DNA of 64,000 bases from Azolla caroliniana (Eukaryota; Polypodiophyta). The position numbers and the translations under genes are program-made. Under the pieces are notes generated by a model that ran no database searches, was not told the origin of the DNA, and saw only the letters and a program-made list of their open reading frames with translations. The stretch spans positions 13,330,001 to 13,394,000 of the forward strand of contig JBHGNT010000009.1 of the NCBI GenBank assembly GCA_043228905.1. The letters are read 5' to 3'. Below are positions 39,031 to 49,285 of the stretch, piece by piece (the first letter of the stretch is position 1; every line of letters begins with the position of its first letter).

Positions 39031-40918
39031 TTTGGATACCACATTTCACACATGTGGCTGATCCACTTTATGGGTTGCTTAAGAAGAATTCAAGTTTCCT
39101 TTGGACTAATGTACATACAGATGCAATTCGCCAACTAAAGGAAATGTTGTTGGATGCCCCTGCTTTACGGAAGGCTAAGTATGATAGTTAACAACTCATC
39201 ATTGTTACTGTGGATATGAGTCCAATCGGGATCGGTTGAGATGTTAGCCAAGAAGAGAAGGATGGGTTAAGACATGTAGTTCGATTTGGTGCAAAAATCT
39301 TAATAGAATGCCAAAGAGCTTTATTGTAGATTAAAACAAAGTTGGGGTATGTTAGCAGCTATTAAAACGAATCGTGAATAATTAATTGGTGCTGAAGTTG
39401 TGGTTGAAACAGATTGTCGTCCATAGCTAGGAATGATTTCAGGTTGTGAAACATTTGATATAGTTATGCTTAGATGGATAGCTTACATAAAATCACTATG
39501 TCCTAAAATCAAGCACATTGCAGGAATGGATAACCCAGTTGCCGATATGTTCTCAAGAGTGAGGTTTAAAGGTAGAAATACAATGGTAATAACAAATGAA
39601 GAAGATGAGAGTTTTGATTTCTTTTCCATAAATTGTAACTTAAAGGGGTCATGTGATTTGGGTGTTCATGTTATTCTTCGTGAATCTGAGTACGAGGGGG
39701 AGATGTTGCAAATTGGAAAATACTTGAGTACTCATGTGAAAGATGGAACATGGTCAAGGGAGCTATTTCATAAAATAAGAAAGAAAGCTTATAAGTTTTT
39801 TCTTCATGAGCGATATATTTGGAGACATCCAAAAGTTGTGAAAGGGATTCCGCAAAGAGTGGTCGGAAGAAGGGAAGAGCAACAGAAACTAATATTTGAA
39901 TTTCATGATACTTTATGGGCAGGTCATCATGGAGTTTGGGCCACCTATTTGAAATTAAAAAAGAAGTTTTGGTGGGCTGGAATGTACAATGATGTTGCTG
40001 ATTATGTACAATCATGTGAGAACTGCCAAATGTATTCGAATATTCGGCATTGTGATTGGTTGCAACCTACTTATTGTTTATTGGTACATTATAAATGGGT
40101 TTGGAAAATGAGATATCTTGTATTGGCAAGAGAAGATTTGACAAATCAAGTGGAAGGTCGAGCCCTACGCCAAAAAACCACTTCAGCTTTTTGCAAGTTC
40201 CTTCTTGAAGATGTGATATGTAGGTACGGGTGCATTGGGAAGAATGTTGCAGACAAAGGAGAACTAGATTCTAATGAAGCTGAACAATTTTTGTTAAGAA
40301 TGGGAATTCGACTGTCCTTAACAACAACATATAACCCATAAGCTAATGGGAAGGTTGAGCATGGACATGGCCCTATAGTAAAAGCTTTGGTGAAAGCTTG
40401 TGATGGCAAGATGGCTAATTGGCCTCATATGTTATCGTATGCACTATGGGTTGACCGCACTACTCACAATTCCGTGACTGGCTTTATGCCATCAGAATTG
40501 ATGTTTGGTCAAAAGCCAATTACGGCAATAGAGCAATCGGTATTTTCCTGGGTTTCCTTGCCATGGGCAAATGAAATGAGTCGAGAAGATTTGCTTGCTC
40601 TTAGAATAAGATAGCTAGAAGGAAGGGATAAAGATGTTCAAATATCTACGGAAATGATGAAGCAATGTCGACTACGGAACAAGGAAAGATTTGATAAAAC
40701 CCATCGCCTTCAACCAAGAAAGCTCCAAGAAGGTGATTGGGTCATAGTATATGATAATAGCTTGGATAACCAACATAGTACTTCTCGTAAGTTCGCCAAA
40801 AGATGGTTCGGACCATATGTCATTAGACAAGTGAATAAAAATGCAACTAATTGAAATGGATGGAGTTGCTTTAAGGTTGCCAATTGTAGGGAAGCAAATT
40901 AAGCTATTCAAGAACCTC
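39031..40918 (+). pseudogene. II-2 RNase H and integrase relic
   Basis: This starts within the linker that follows RT and continues through RNase H (VTVDMSPIG, VVETDCRP, many stops). An open block at 39433-40341 then holds the RNase H end (VADMFSRVRF), the integrase zinc-binding region (FHDTLWAGHHG, CENCQ) and the catalytic region. The second Asp reads ADKGELDS and is kept. The first catalytic Asp region is shortened. In the Glu region a stop precedes ANGKVEHGH, so Glu is kept. The C-terminal domain (RWFGPYVI) ends after frameshifts near 40918. II-1 gives the full-length guide. Confidence 0.78.
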
Positions 40919-41225
40919 AGGTGACGTATATTCGGCTTCCGCCCGAAATACGCCTCGTGTGCTGGCACCTTCTCCTCGATCCGGTTTTGGATTTAGACCA
41001 TGGTTCAGACCGCGTCAGCGCAGTAGAATTTGGGCATGCTCTTCTCCTCCAGCATTGCCCTCACTGCTTCCACAACAGACCAATTCATCCTTTCGTCTAG
41101 GCCATTCTGCTCCGACGTATATCTATAGCTGAACTCTCTCCGAATTCCCATCTGTTGTAGATAACAGTTGAATTGGCCGGAAAAGTACTATTTTCCACCA
41201 TCCGACCTAGGCACTGAATCTTCCT
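40919..41225 (-). pseudogene. Ty1/copia integrase fragment of another family
   Basis: On the minus strand the reading shows a copia integrase C-terminal core with NGLDERMNWSVVEAVRAML, where most copia elements have NGVAERMNRT, then FYCADAV and PAHEAYFGRKPN. The catalytic Glu is present in the ERMN motif. It differs from the K family (LNGLAERMNRTIMERVRSML), so it is a separate copia lineage. It is joined head-on to the broken end of II-2. Confidence 0.7.
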
Positions 41226-42096
41226 CTTTGTTTCCCTTTAGACTAAGCTTTGTAAGATCCAAAAACAGTTGAAGACATCACTTTTCTTCTCAATGAGGTA
41301 GTAACACCGGGTCATTTGAAACAAGTAGTATGTCACATTCTCTTTTTCATATATTAGCGAGATGTTAAAAAATGTCTTATTTAAGCAGAATTTCAAAAAG
41401 GCACGAAGCATGCGTATGTGGTTTATGAAAACATAACGAAAAATAGAACTAACTAATATCACGTCAACAAAATCATCCAACGTATATTCTATCTACCATG
41501 TTTTTGTTCAAATCTTAGATAAGGGTATATTCGTCAATGCAAGTATAATAATAACACGAGTCCTTGTGCATATTCTAAAACGCATACCCCACTGAATAAG
41601 TGACTTTTTCTAATTATGTGTGTATATTTATATATAATATATCTTAAAGCAAATTGTGAACCTTGCAATTAAGAGATACTACTATGTCAAGAGAAAATTT
41701 CTATTGACATGTGATACATGACACCATCAATGTATAAATAAACTAGTCTACAATAATATTCCAATCATACGAGTAAATGATAGAGTATAATTTTATCTCC
41801 CATATACCCCAAATGATAAAGGAGACTTTAGACAACATGCACACATACAAATTATACTTAATCTCTAAGTTCAATGACTGTTACACAAAAATTATAAATA
41901 AGCTCTACTTATATATTACGTAAAAATTTAACCATTCATATTGTTCAAATTTTACAATAAGCCATATCCATTCAATTGAATAATAAATCTGGTAAAGCCA
42001 TCTCTATAAGATTAGCTCTTTCCTCAGGATTGTCTTCATTGGCTTCGTCGGTATGCTAAGTTGAATCATTACTATGTTCAGACTTTGACATGTCTT
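41226..42096. other. AT-rich stretch with no recognised gene
   Basis: No coding frame is supported. Long A/T runs and scattered stops occur in all frames. Confidence 0.5.
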
Positions 42097-42354
42097 CTAA
42101 TTCAACAAGGTCCCTACTTCTTCATCTATAGGTTCCATAGGTTCTCTACAAGTCCTCCGGAACATCTCAGTTTCATTGATAAGCTTTGCCCCAACTTCTT
42201 GGTCATGATCAAGACAGTCCCAGATACCTTGGATCTCATTTTGATGAAAATAACATGATGAGGGTACCTCTCTAATGCAACAGAGTTCCTGAACATCTTT
42301 AAGGCGCATGTTGTAGTAGGACATGACAGTAGAATGAAATTGCACATGTAACAT
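42097..42354 (-). CDS. Unidentified short open frame (85 codons)
   Basis: The frame is not low complexity and has a gene-like mix of residues, including MRLKDVQELCCIRE. It has no recognisable domain, lies alone in AT-rich sequence and stops at 42097. It could be an exon relic or chance. Confidence 0.2.
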   Translation of the reverse strand: MLHVQFHSTVMSYYNMRLKDVQELCCIREVPSSCYFHQNEIQGIWDCLDHDQEVGAKLINETEMFRRTCREPMEPIDEEVGTLLN

Positions 42355-42508
42355 GAAACTGAAGAATAGATGATAACGTTACACTAAATTGATGTGACAA
42401 GTTTTATATACATGTCACAGACATGACGACATGGTGTGTTCGTGACAATACCAATGTCAGAAAACAAATCTAAAACCCATTGAAAATTTCAAAAAATAAA
42501 AACTCTTG

Positions 42509-42556
42509 GATTTTCAACTGGAATCCAATGCATGCATTGGATTCCAGTTGAAAATC
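42509..42556. repeat. Perfect 48-bp palindrome
   Basis: Two 24-bp arms with no spacer meet at TGCATGCA; each arm runs from GATTTTCAAC to the centre. Two decayed versions of the same palindrome follow at about 42613-42706 and 42780-42866, with the same ATGCATTG centre sequence. Confidence 0.9.
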
Positions 42557-42866
42557 TAATTTGTTTTTATTTTGTAATTTAAAAAAAAAAATTCATAAAA
42601 AAAATGAAAAATGGATTTTCAGCTAAAATACGATGCACTACATTATATTTTAATCTATACAACTAGAATCCCATGCAATGCATTGGATTAAAATCAAAAA
42701 TCCACTTTTCTTTTTTCTTTTTTCAATGTATTTTTATTTATTTATATTTTTTCCATATAAAATAAATAAATAAATGCCTTTTGAACTGAAATCCGATGCA
42801 TTGCATCGGATTGTAGTCTATATAGCTAGACATCGATACAATGCATCAAATTTTAGCTGACAATCC
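42557..42866. repeat. Two decayed palindromes related to the 48-bp palindrome
   Basis: The stretch has two imperfect inverted repeats with GATTTTNAGCT-like outer parts and a TGCATTGCAT or ATGCAATGCAT centre, separated by T-rich DNA. They look like a short array of foldback sequences without coding content. Confidence 0.55.
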
Positions 42867-42910
42867 TTTTTCTTTTCAATTGTTTTTAATTTTTTCGACA
42901 AATAAATAAA

Positions 42911-43992
42911 AAATATTTTAGTACAGTAGCTAATTAGCTAAGTGGTAGCTAATTAGCTACTACCATAGTTTAGTATAGTAGCTAATTAACTAAGTGGTAG
43001 CTAATTAGCTACTACCATACTTTCGCTGAGTAGCTAATTAGCTAAGTGGTAACTAATTAGCTACTACCATAGTTTAATATAGTAGCTAATTAGCTAAATG
43101 GTAGCTAATTAGTTACTATCATAGTCTAGTAGAGTAGCTAATTACCTAACTGGTAGCTAATTAGCTACTACCATAGTTTAGTAAAATACCTAATTAGCTA
43201 AGTGGTAGGCAATTAGGTACTACCATGGTTTAGTATAGTAGCTAATAAGCTAAGTGGTAGTTAATTAACTACTACCATAGTTTAGACCAATAGCTAATTA
43301 GCTAAGTGGTAGCTAATTACCTACTACCATACTTTAGCTGAGTAGCTAATTAGGTAAGTGGTAGCTAATTAGCTACTACCATAGTTTAGTATAGTAGCTA
43401 ATTAGCAAAGTGGTAGCTAATTAGCTACTACCATACTTTAACTGAGTAGCTAATTAGCTAAGTGGTAGCTAAATAACTACTACCATAGTTTAATACAATA
43501 GTTAATTAGCTAAGTGGTAGATAATTAGCTACTACCATAGTTTAATACAATAGTTAACTAGCTAAATAGTAGCTAATTAGCTACTACCATACTTTAGCTA
43601 AGTAGCTAATTAGCTAACTAATAGCTAATTAGCTACTACCATAGTTTAGCATAGTAGCTAATTAGCTAAGTGGTAGCTAATTAGATAGTACCATACTTTA
43701 GTTATAGTGGCTAATTAGCTAGTACCATAGTTTAGTATAGTAGCTAATTAGCTACTACCATAGTTTAATATAGTAGCTAATTAACTAAATGGTAGCTAAT
43801 TAGTTACTACCATATTTTAGTACAATAGCTAATTAGGTAATCGGTAGCTAATTAGTGACTACCATAGTTTAGTACAATAGCTAATGAGCTAAGTGGTAGC
43901 TAATTAGCTACTACCATACTTTATTAGAGTAGCTAATTAATTGCTACCATATTGACAAAGACTAGCTAATTAGCCAAGTGGTACCTAATTAG
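42911..43992. repeat. 52-bp satellite array, about 21 copies
   Basis: The unit period is 52 bp, measured between 42927 and 42979. Each unit has two copies of TAGCTAATTAGCTA-type palindrome joined by AGTGG and CTACCATAGTTTAGTATAG. Units vary by scattered substitutions. Element K-2 interrupts the array at 43992, and degenerate units resume at 62293. Confidence 0.85.
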
Positions 43993-44523
43993 TGTTGGGA
44001 AATCGGTCCCTCCGGATGGGATCCGGTGATGAATAAAGATGACCCGGTGAGAACCGGAAGAGATCCGGAAACAGGAGGAGAACCAATGAGAACCGGAAGA
44101 GAAGACGTATCTTTAAATATGTTTTGCGTAAGCGTATTGAGGCTATATTTGTAAATATTCCTAAGTTCATATAAGTATAAATATGACTTAGGGCAATCAC
44201 TTTGGTTGTTGTTTTCATATTGTTGTACAGAGAGAGCGACAGAGAGAGAGAGTGAGATACTGAGTGATACATTGTTGTAATCGCCGGTTGGCGAAGATAC
44301 AAAGCTCAAGGTCGTTGCCTCCGAGGCTCTGATTGTACCTTTATCCTATAGTGATAGTCTGAGTTCATGGGCTCCCTTGGTATTTTTCCATTTAGGGTTT
44401 TCCACGTAAACATCCTGTGTATTTCCTTTGTGTACTCTCCACTTCCCATTTCTGTGTTTCATTCTCAGTGAAGCGATTCAAGACTCGGTTGTGGCCCAAC
44501 AATATTCTACGTTCTTCTCTTCA
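43993..44523 (+). repeat. 5' LTR of K-2
   Basis: It starts TGTTGGGAAATCGGTCCC and ends TCTCTTCA, then a copia-type primer-binding site. The 3' LTR of the element at 61777 has the same start and end, with about 516 against 531 bp. Confidence 0.85.
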
Positions 44524-44526
44524 ATC

Positions 44527-44538
44527 TGGTATTAGAGC
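44527..44538 (+). other. Primer-binding site of K-2
   Basis: TGGTATTAGAGC differs at one base from the TGGTATCAGAGC site of K-3, the well-known initiator-methionine tRNA primer site of copia elements. Confidence 0.75.
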
Positions 44539-45159
44539 AAACAACACAAGAAAAGGAAGAATCGTTCGGCGGCATGTTCAAGCTCACCGGCTCCAACCAC
44601 TCAGGGTTGAAGTCGAAGATGAGGGACATGCTGGTGGTTAAAGATCTTTGGTTGCCGGTGTAGTTCGAGGACAAGAGACCGGATAAGATCGACGCCACAA
44701 TGTGGGAGGTGATGCACATGAAGACGACGGCCTACATCCCGTGCTTCATCGACATGAGCCTGCACAACAACTTCAAAGAAGAGAGCAAGGCTCATGAACT
44801 CTCGGAGAAGATCAGCATCATGTTCCAGAACAAGAATGATGTTAATTAGGTTTTGGTATTCCGGAAGCCGGTGAGGCTATGGTACCAGGACGGCTCCAGT
44901 ATGGCGGAGCACATGAATGCCTTCTAGGGACTGATCCACCAGGCAAACTCGTTGGAAGTACCTCTTGCCGATGAGGTACTCGCATTACTCCTACTCGGTT
45001 CCCTCCCGGATAGTTGGGAGACGATAGTTGTCACGTTGGGCAATGCCGGACGGGAAGGAAAGCAATTGTCCCAAACAAGGGTAAAATCAAGCCTGCTAGA
45101 TGAAGAAGCTCGCCGGAAGGACCGAGAGCCTAGAACTGATCCGAAGGCCTTGGTCACGG

Positions 45160-46278
45160 TGTCGTGAAGATCCGTCACTATGCGCGGATCGTGAGGCGGA
45201 AGTTTTGGACCGGAAGAACTCAAAGTTGGCGCAAGCTTTAGCAAGAAAGAATTTAAGATAGATTGAAAGAGAGAGAGATTGAGATAAGATAGAACGCTTG
45301 ATTTTAGATTGAGAGAGAGATTAAGATTGAACTCTTAACTTTAGATTTGAAGAACAGGGTATATCATCTCAAGGATAACAAATTTTCTTCTTAATATTAA
45401 TTTTGATATAAAGTACAAAGCTCTTAATAAGAATTTTACATTACTTTTCCCCCTTTTGATCTTTTTCATCCCCTCTTTTATAGATGCCCTCATGCATTTG
45501 AGGGTTCAAGACATGCATAAAATGCATGTTTGCCATTTGGTGCTCATGTATTACATGTGGTGCATGATAACCACGTCACTCATTTTAGCTCTCATGTATG
45601 AGAATTTACATGTAAAGTTACAATGATAAAAATATTATTTCAAGAAAATGTCTTGGCTTAGGGGTAAGCCTATAGACTCTCAACTTGGAGGTGCAAGGTT
45701 CAAATCCACACTTGCACTCCTTGTGTATATATATATGTGTATATATATATGTATATATATATATATTTATTTATATATTTATCCGATCGCCAGATGACGT
45801 CGAATGCCGGTAGTTGTTCGCCGGATGACATCAGAATGCCGCTGGTTTGCCGAATACCTCTGGATTCCGGTTCCGTCGCCGGTTACTGTTTGGTGATCGG
45901 GTCCCAGTTCCGTTGCCGAATGCTGGTTAAGTTACCGGTCCGGTTTTGGTTGGGCAAAACCTTTGCAATTAGCCAGACCACACCCATTCATCTAATAGCT
46001 TAGTTCAAGTCACCTTGAACTCTCTATGCTCCACTCATAGACACAAAGATAATAGCTTTTGCTCTTCCTTATATATGGTGAGATCCTTATTTCCTGTCTA
46101 TATGGGATATCTCACAATTTTATTTTTCTCTTCTTCCTTTTCATACTTCACTCCCACATAACTTGTCACTTAGATGTCCGTTTTTTATGTCGTAAAGCAC
46201 ATTTGAAAGCTCTTGAAGACCTCTATCTTTTTGTAGTTTTATTTGATTCTCACACCATTGCCGAAAATCTTCACGACA
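45160..46278 (-). repeat. Family II solo LTR inside K-2 gag
   Basis: It is bounded by a perfect 12-bp inverted repeat, TGTCGTGAAGAT and ATCTTCACGACA. The flanks ACGG and ACAG match at three of four bases. A TATAAAAG box on the minus strand near 45475 shows the orientation. Length is 1,119 bp, longer than the other LTRs because of an extra segment (about 45780-46260). A TATATG-type microsatellite covers about 45724-45780. Confidence 0.78.
45654..45707 (+). other. tRNA-like module in U3 of the solo LTR
   Basis: TGGCTTAGGGGTAAG fits the A-box consensus TRGCNNARNNGG. The B-box GGTTCAAATCC (45697-45707) starts 43 nt after the position-8 T. The B-box sits in a hairpin closed by GTGCAA and TTGCAC, where II-1 has GTGCAT and ATGCAC. 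It is antisense to the LTR. Confidence 0.6.
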
Positions 46279-46478
46279 ACAGAAGATGACCACAACTGAG
46301 GAAGAGGCCGGTATCAGAGTCAAGGGGGAGGCCTACTTGCTTCTAGTGTGGGAAGCCAGGGCACTTCCAGAAGAACTATTGACATTTCCGGAAAGAGAAA
46401 GAAACCGGCACCACCGATTCGATGAAGAGTTCAGACTGAAACAGTTCGGACCGGAGAGGCCCGGATCAGAAGGGAACG

Positions 46479-48095
46479 TTGGCAATCGCGACAAGTGAAG
46501 AAGAGATGATGCTCATTATCGAAGAGAATGAGTTAAACCTTGTCGATGACGAGATAACGTGGGTTGTTGATTCCGGAGTGTCATTCCACCTGACATTGGA
46601 CCTGAGATGCTTCTCATCCTACACAACTGGTGGTCATGGTTGTGTCCGGATGGGGAATGAAGGCACATGCCGAATTGTCGGTATAGGAGATGTGTTGTTG
46701 ACAACATCAACTGGATGCAAGTTGTAGTTGAAGGATGTCCGACACGTTCCGGAGGTTCGACTGAATCTGATACCAGCCAGTCGGCAAGATGATGAAGGCT
46801 ACACGGGTAGCATCCGGAATGGAGTCATGAAGTTCAGCAAGGGAAACTTGATTGTTGACCGAGCCTGGAAGGTCAACACATACCTGATGCATGACCGGAT
46901 ATGCTGGGAAGAAGTGAACGTATCATCCGACATTGTTGATGAGCTGTGGCACAAAAGACTGTGTCACGTGAGTGAGAAGGGGATGAAGAGGCTTGCCGAA
47001 GACAACCTCATTCCGGTGAAGGGGATTGCTTGGTTGGCAAGAAAAACCGAACCTCCTTCTGGTCAAGACCACCGACAAGACGGAATGCACCACTGGAGTT
47101 GGTGCATGCTGATGTGTGTCAAGTGGACACGAAGTCACATGCCGGATTGCAGTACTTTGTGACGTTCATAGACGACCACAACCGGAAGTTATGGGTCTCA
47201 CCGTTGAAGACGGAGGATCAGGTGCTATCCGTCTTCAAGGAGCTCCACGCGAGAGTGGAAAGAGAAACTGGCCAAAAGATGAAGGCAGTTTGAGCAGATA
47301 ACGGAGGAGAATAGGGCAGTTCGAGGAGTACTTCCGGTCGAAGGGAATCCGACTCGAATTTACCGTGCCGAAGATGCCAGAATTGAGCAACCTGGCCGAA
47401 AGGATGAACTAGACCATAATGGAGAGAGTCCGGAGCATGCTCACACATGCCAAGTTACCCAAGAAGTTTTGGGTTGAGGCGCTGAGGACGACAACCTATG
47501 TGATAAACAAATCACCCTCAGTACCCTTGGGAGGAGACTCACCTCAGAAAGTATGGACCGGTAAAGATGTATCTTACCGACATCTGAAGGTGTTCGGGTG
47601 CCTCGCATACATGCATGTGGTGAAGGACAAGAGAGCAAAGCTGGATCCGAAGTCCTAGCCATGCATATTCCTTGGATACAGTGATGATGAGTTCAGTTAC
47701 TAGGTGTGGGATCTGGTCGACAAGAAGGTGTTCCGGAGTTGGGACATAGACTTCATGGAAGATAGGACCATTGCCGACTGGGAGTCGGAGAAGAAGGCGA
47801 TCAACTCTGGATCATCCAATGAAAACCGGCTTGAGGACACAAGGACCTACCCGGTTGAAAACCGAATGTTAGCCGGTAACTGGATGACACTCGACGAATA
47901 GGCCGGATATGGACAGGAAACCAAACCGGCCGAAGAAGAAGAAGAAGAAGAAGACACCGGAACTGGACATGATCGCAAATAGGGTTCGGATTCGGAACAG
48001 ACGGAGGAACCGGTAGTCAAAAACCAGGGACGGAGATATCCTCTCCGGGAGCGAAGAGCCCCCCGGAGATTTCCGGATGCAGAGCATGTGTTGCT
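46479..48095 (+). pseudogene. K-2 protease-integrase relic
   Basis: The protease active site WVVDSGVSFHLT is open and its DSG is kept. The integrase N-terminal His/Cys region contains ELWHKRLCH and DELWH-type motifs. The core follows after one frameshift (FVTFIDDHNRKLW with the first Asp, then AVxADNGGE with a stop). The block from 47419 includes HAKLPKKFWVEAL and CIFLGYSDDEF. Several single-base changes create stops. The relic ends at FPDAEHVLL, where the plus-strand element is broken at 48095 and the minus-strand RNase H segment starts. Confidence 0.78.
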
Positions 48096-48550
48096 AGATT
48101 ATCTCCTTACCGGCTTCTATAGCTGCCATGTACTGCGCCTCCGTGGTTGACAATGCAACCGTCTTCTTAAACCTCGACGACCACGAAACAGCTCCCCCTG
48201 CATAAGTCATGACATATCCGGATGTAGACCAGATGGTATTCGCATCAGTCAACATATCCGAATCCGTGAATCCGTCAACTTGGGGATTTCCGGAACCGAA
48301 CTAGAGGCACATACTCGAGGTGCCTTTCAGATACCGGAGTATCCACTTGACCACGTTCCAATGTTCTCTTCTGGTATTGCTCATGAACCAGCTCACCACT
48401 TTGACTGCATATCCGATATCCGGCCGGGTACATACCATTGCCTACATCAAGCTTCTGATGGCAGAGGCATATGGAATCTTCATCATATACGTCTTCTCTG
48501 CCTTTGTCCTCAGGCTTTGTTTTCCGGACATTGAAGCACCTTCGTCACGT
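48096..48550 (-). pseudogene. K-2 RNase H segment, inverted
   Basis: On the minus strand this encodes RNase H parts that K-3 has on the plus strand: ATRPDIGY-like, WILRYLKGT, VDGFTDSD and STTEAQYMAAIEAGKEI. It ends at 48096, which meets the plus-strand FPDAEHVLL end of K-2. Its other end (48550) meets II-3. The rest of the inverted piece is at 60769-61541. Confidence 0.8.
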
Positions 48551-49241
48551 TGTCGTGAAGAAAACCGTCCCTAGGCGGAAACTGAGTTTAGCATGTGTAA
48601 ACCGACCCTTACACGCGAGCGCACTTTTCATTGAATAGTAAGTAGGTAGGTACAAGTCGGCTGAGGTGAAATCCTAGGTAGCACGCATTCAATAAGGAGA
48701 GAATCGAGTTGTATCTCTGTCCAAAAGGATAGAGAATTAATATGATGTAACGGATGATAACGGCCTCCCTCCTTGGGCTATAAAAGAGAGGGAGAGGAAT
48801 GAAAAAGGGATCGCACGTTAGAGAGGACGAAGTGCTTCCGGACTGGGACCAAGCCCTTCTGCTCTACCACTCTCCATAGCCATTTTGCGCAGGTTTTCGG
48901 GAGGCTGACTCTGCTTTGCGGAAGGCCCGTGTGCTTCCAGCAGAGTCTCCATCTCACTCTTCTGTGTTTGAGTGAACAAGCATCGGTGTTCGCCTTGCCG
49001 ACCTCTTCGTTGTAATCGTCTTGATATATATATATATTTATACACATACGTGTTCATATACTCGGACTCCTAGTCGTCTCGTTTTGCTGTGTTGTTGGAC
49101 TGTGATTCCTGTGTGCTCCCGTGTCTGTGCGTGTGTGAGTGCGTCCGTTGCCCTTCCGTTCTCCTCCTCCTCAGCTATTTCTCGGTCCAAGACCCCGGTG
49201 GTCCCGCATCGTTCTCCATGCACGTGCGTAACAACGCGACA
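48551..49241 (+). repeat. 5' LTR of II-3
   Basis: It starts TGTCGTGAAGAAAACC and ends AACGCGACA, 691 bp. A CTATAAAAGAGAGG TATA context lies at about 48779. It contains a roughly 95-bp segment (about 48957-49050) that is missing from the 3' LTR. Confidence 0.85.
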
Positions 49242-49245
49242 TATT

Positions 49246-49261
49246 TGGTGAACCCGACGTG
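49246..49261 (+). other. Primer-binding site of II-3
   Basis: TGGTGAACCCGACGTG is identical to the II-1 site and lies four bases after the LTR. Confidence 0.75.
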
Positions 49262-49285
49262 AACAAGTGGCAAAGGAATAGAAAG

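Larger units (their letters stand above)
35797..40918 (+). mobile_element. Family II Ty3/gypsy copy II-2, decayed
   Basis: A 5' LTR-like region, the family II primer-binding site, gag, and parts of RNase H and integrase are present in the correct order. The protease end and all of RT are deleted. A solo LTR (36483-37257) of the same family lies in the first codons of gag. The 3' end stops at about 40918 within the integrase C-terminal region, where a minus-strand copia fragment begins, and no 3' LTR is seen. Confidence 0.8.
44574..46498 (+). pseudogene. K-2 gag relic, split by a solo LTR
   Basis: The Gag start (MFKLTGSN), KSKMRDMLVVKDLWLPV and the block LEVPLADEVLALLLLGSL are all as in K-3. 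A TAG stop after FQNKNDVN occurs at the same codon in K-3. The relic is interrupted at 45160 by a solo LTR and resumes at 46279 with the zinc-knuckle region, where frameshifts remove the Cys/His pattern. It is non-functional. Confidence 0.78.

Noticed and set aside
42911-43992. CRISPR array
   Set aside because: The repeats are 52-bp satellite units in tandem without unique spacers, in a eukaryotic context.
36805-45707. Genuine tRNA genes
   Set aside because: The A-box and B-box spacing is right, but acceptor stems and anticodon arms do not fold convincingly, so they are listed as tRNA-like modules.
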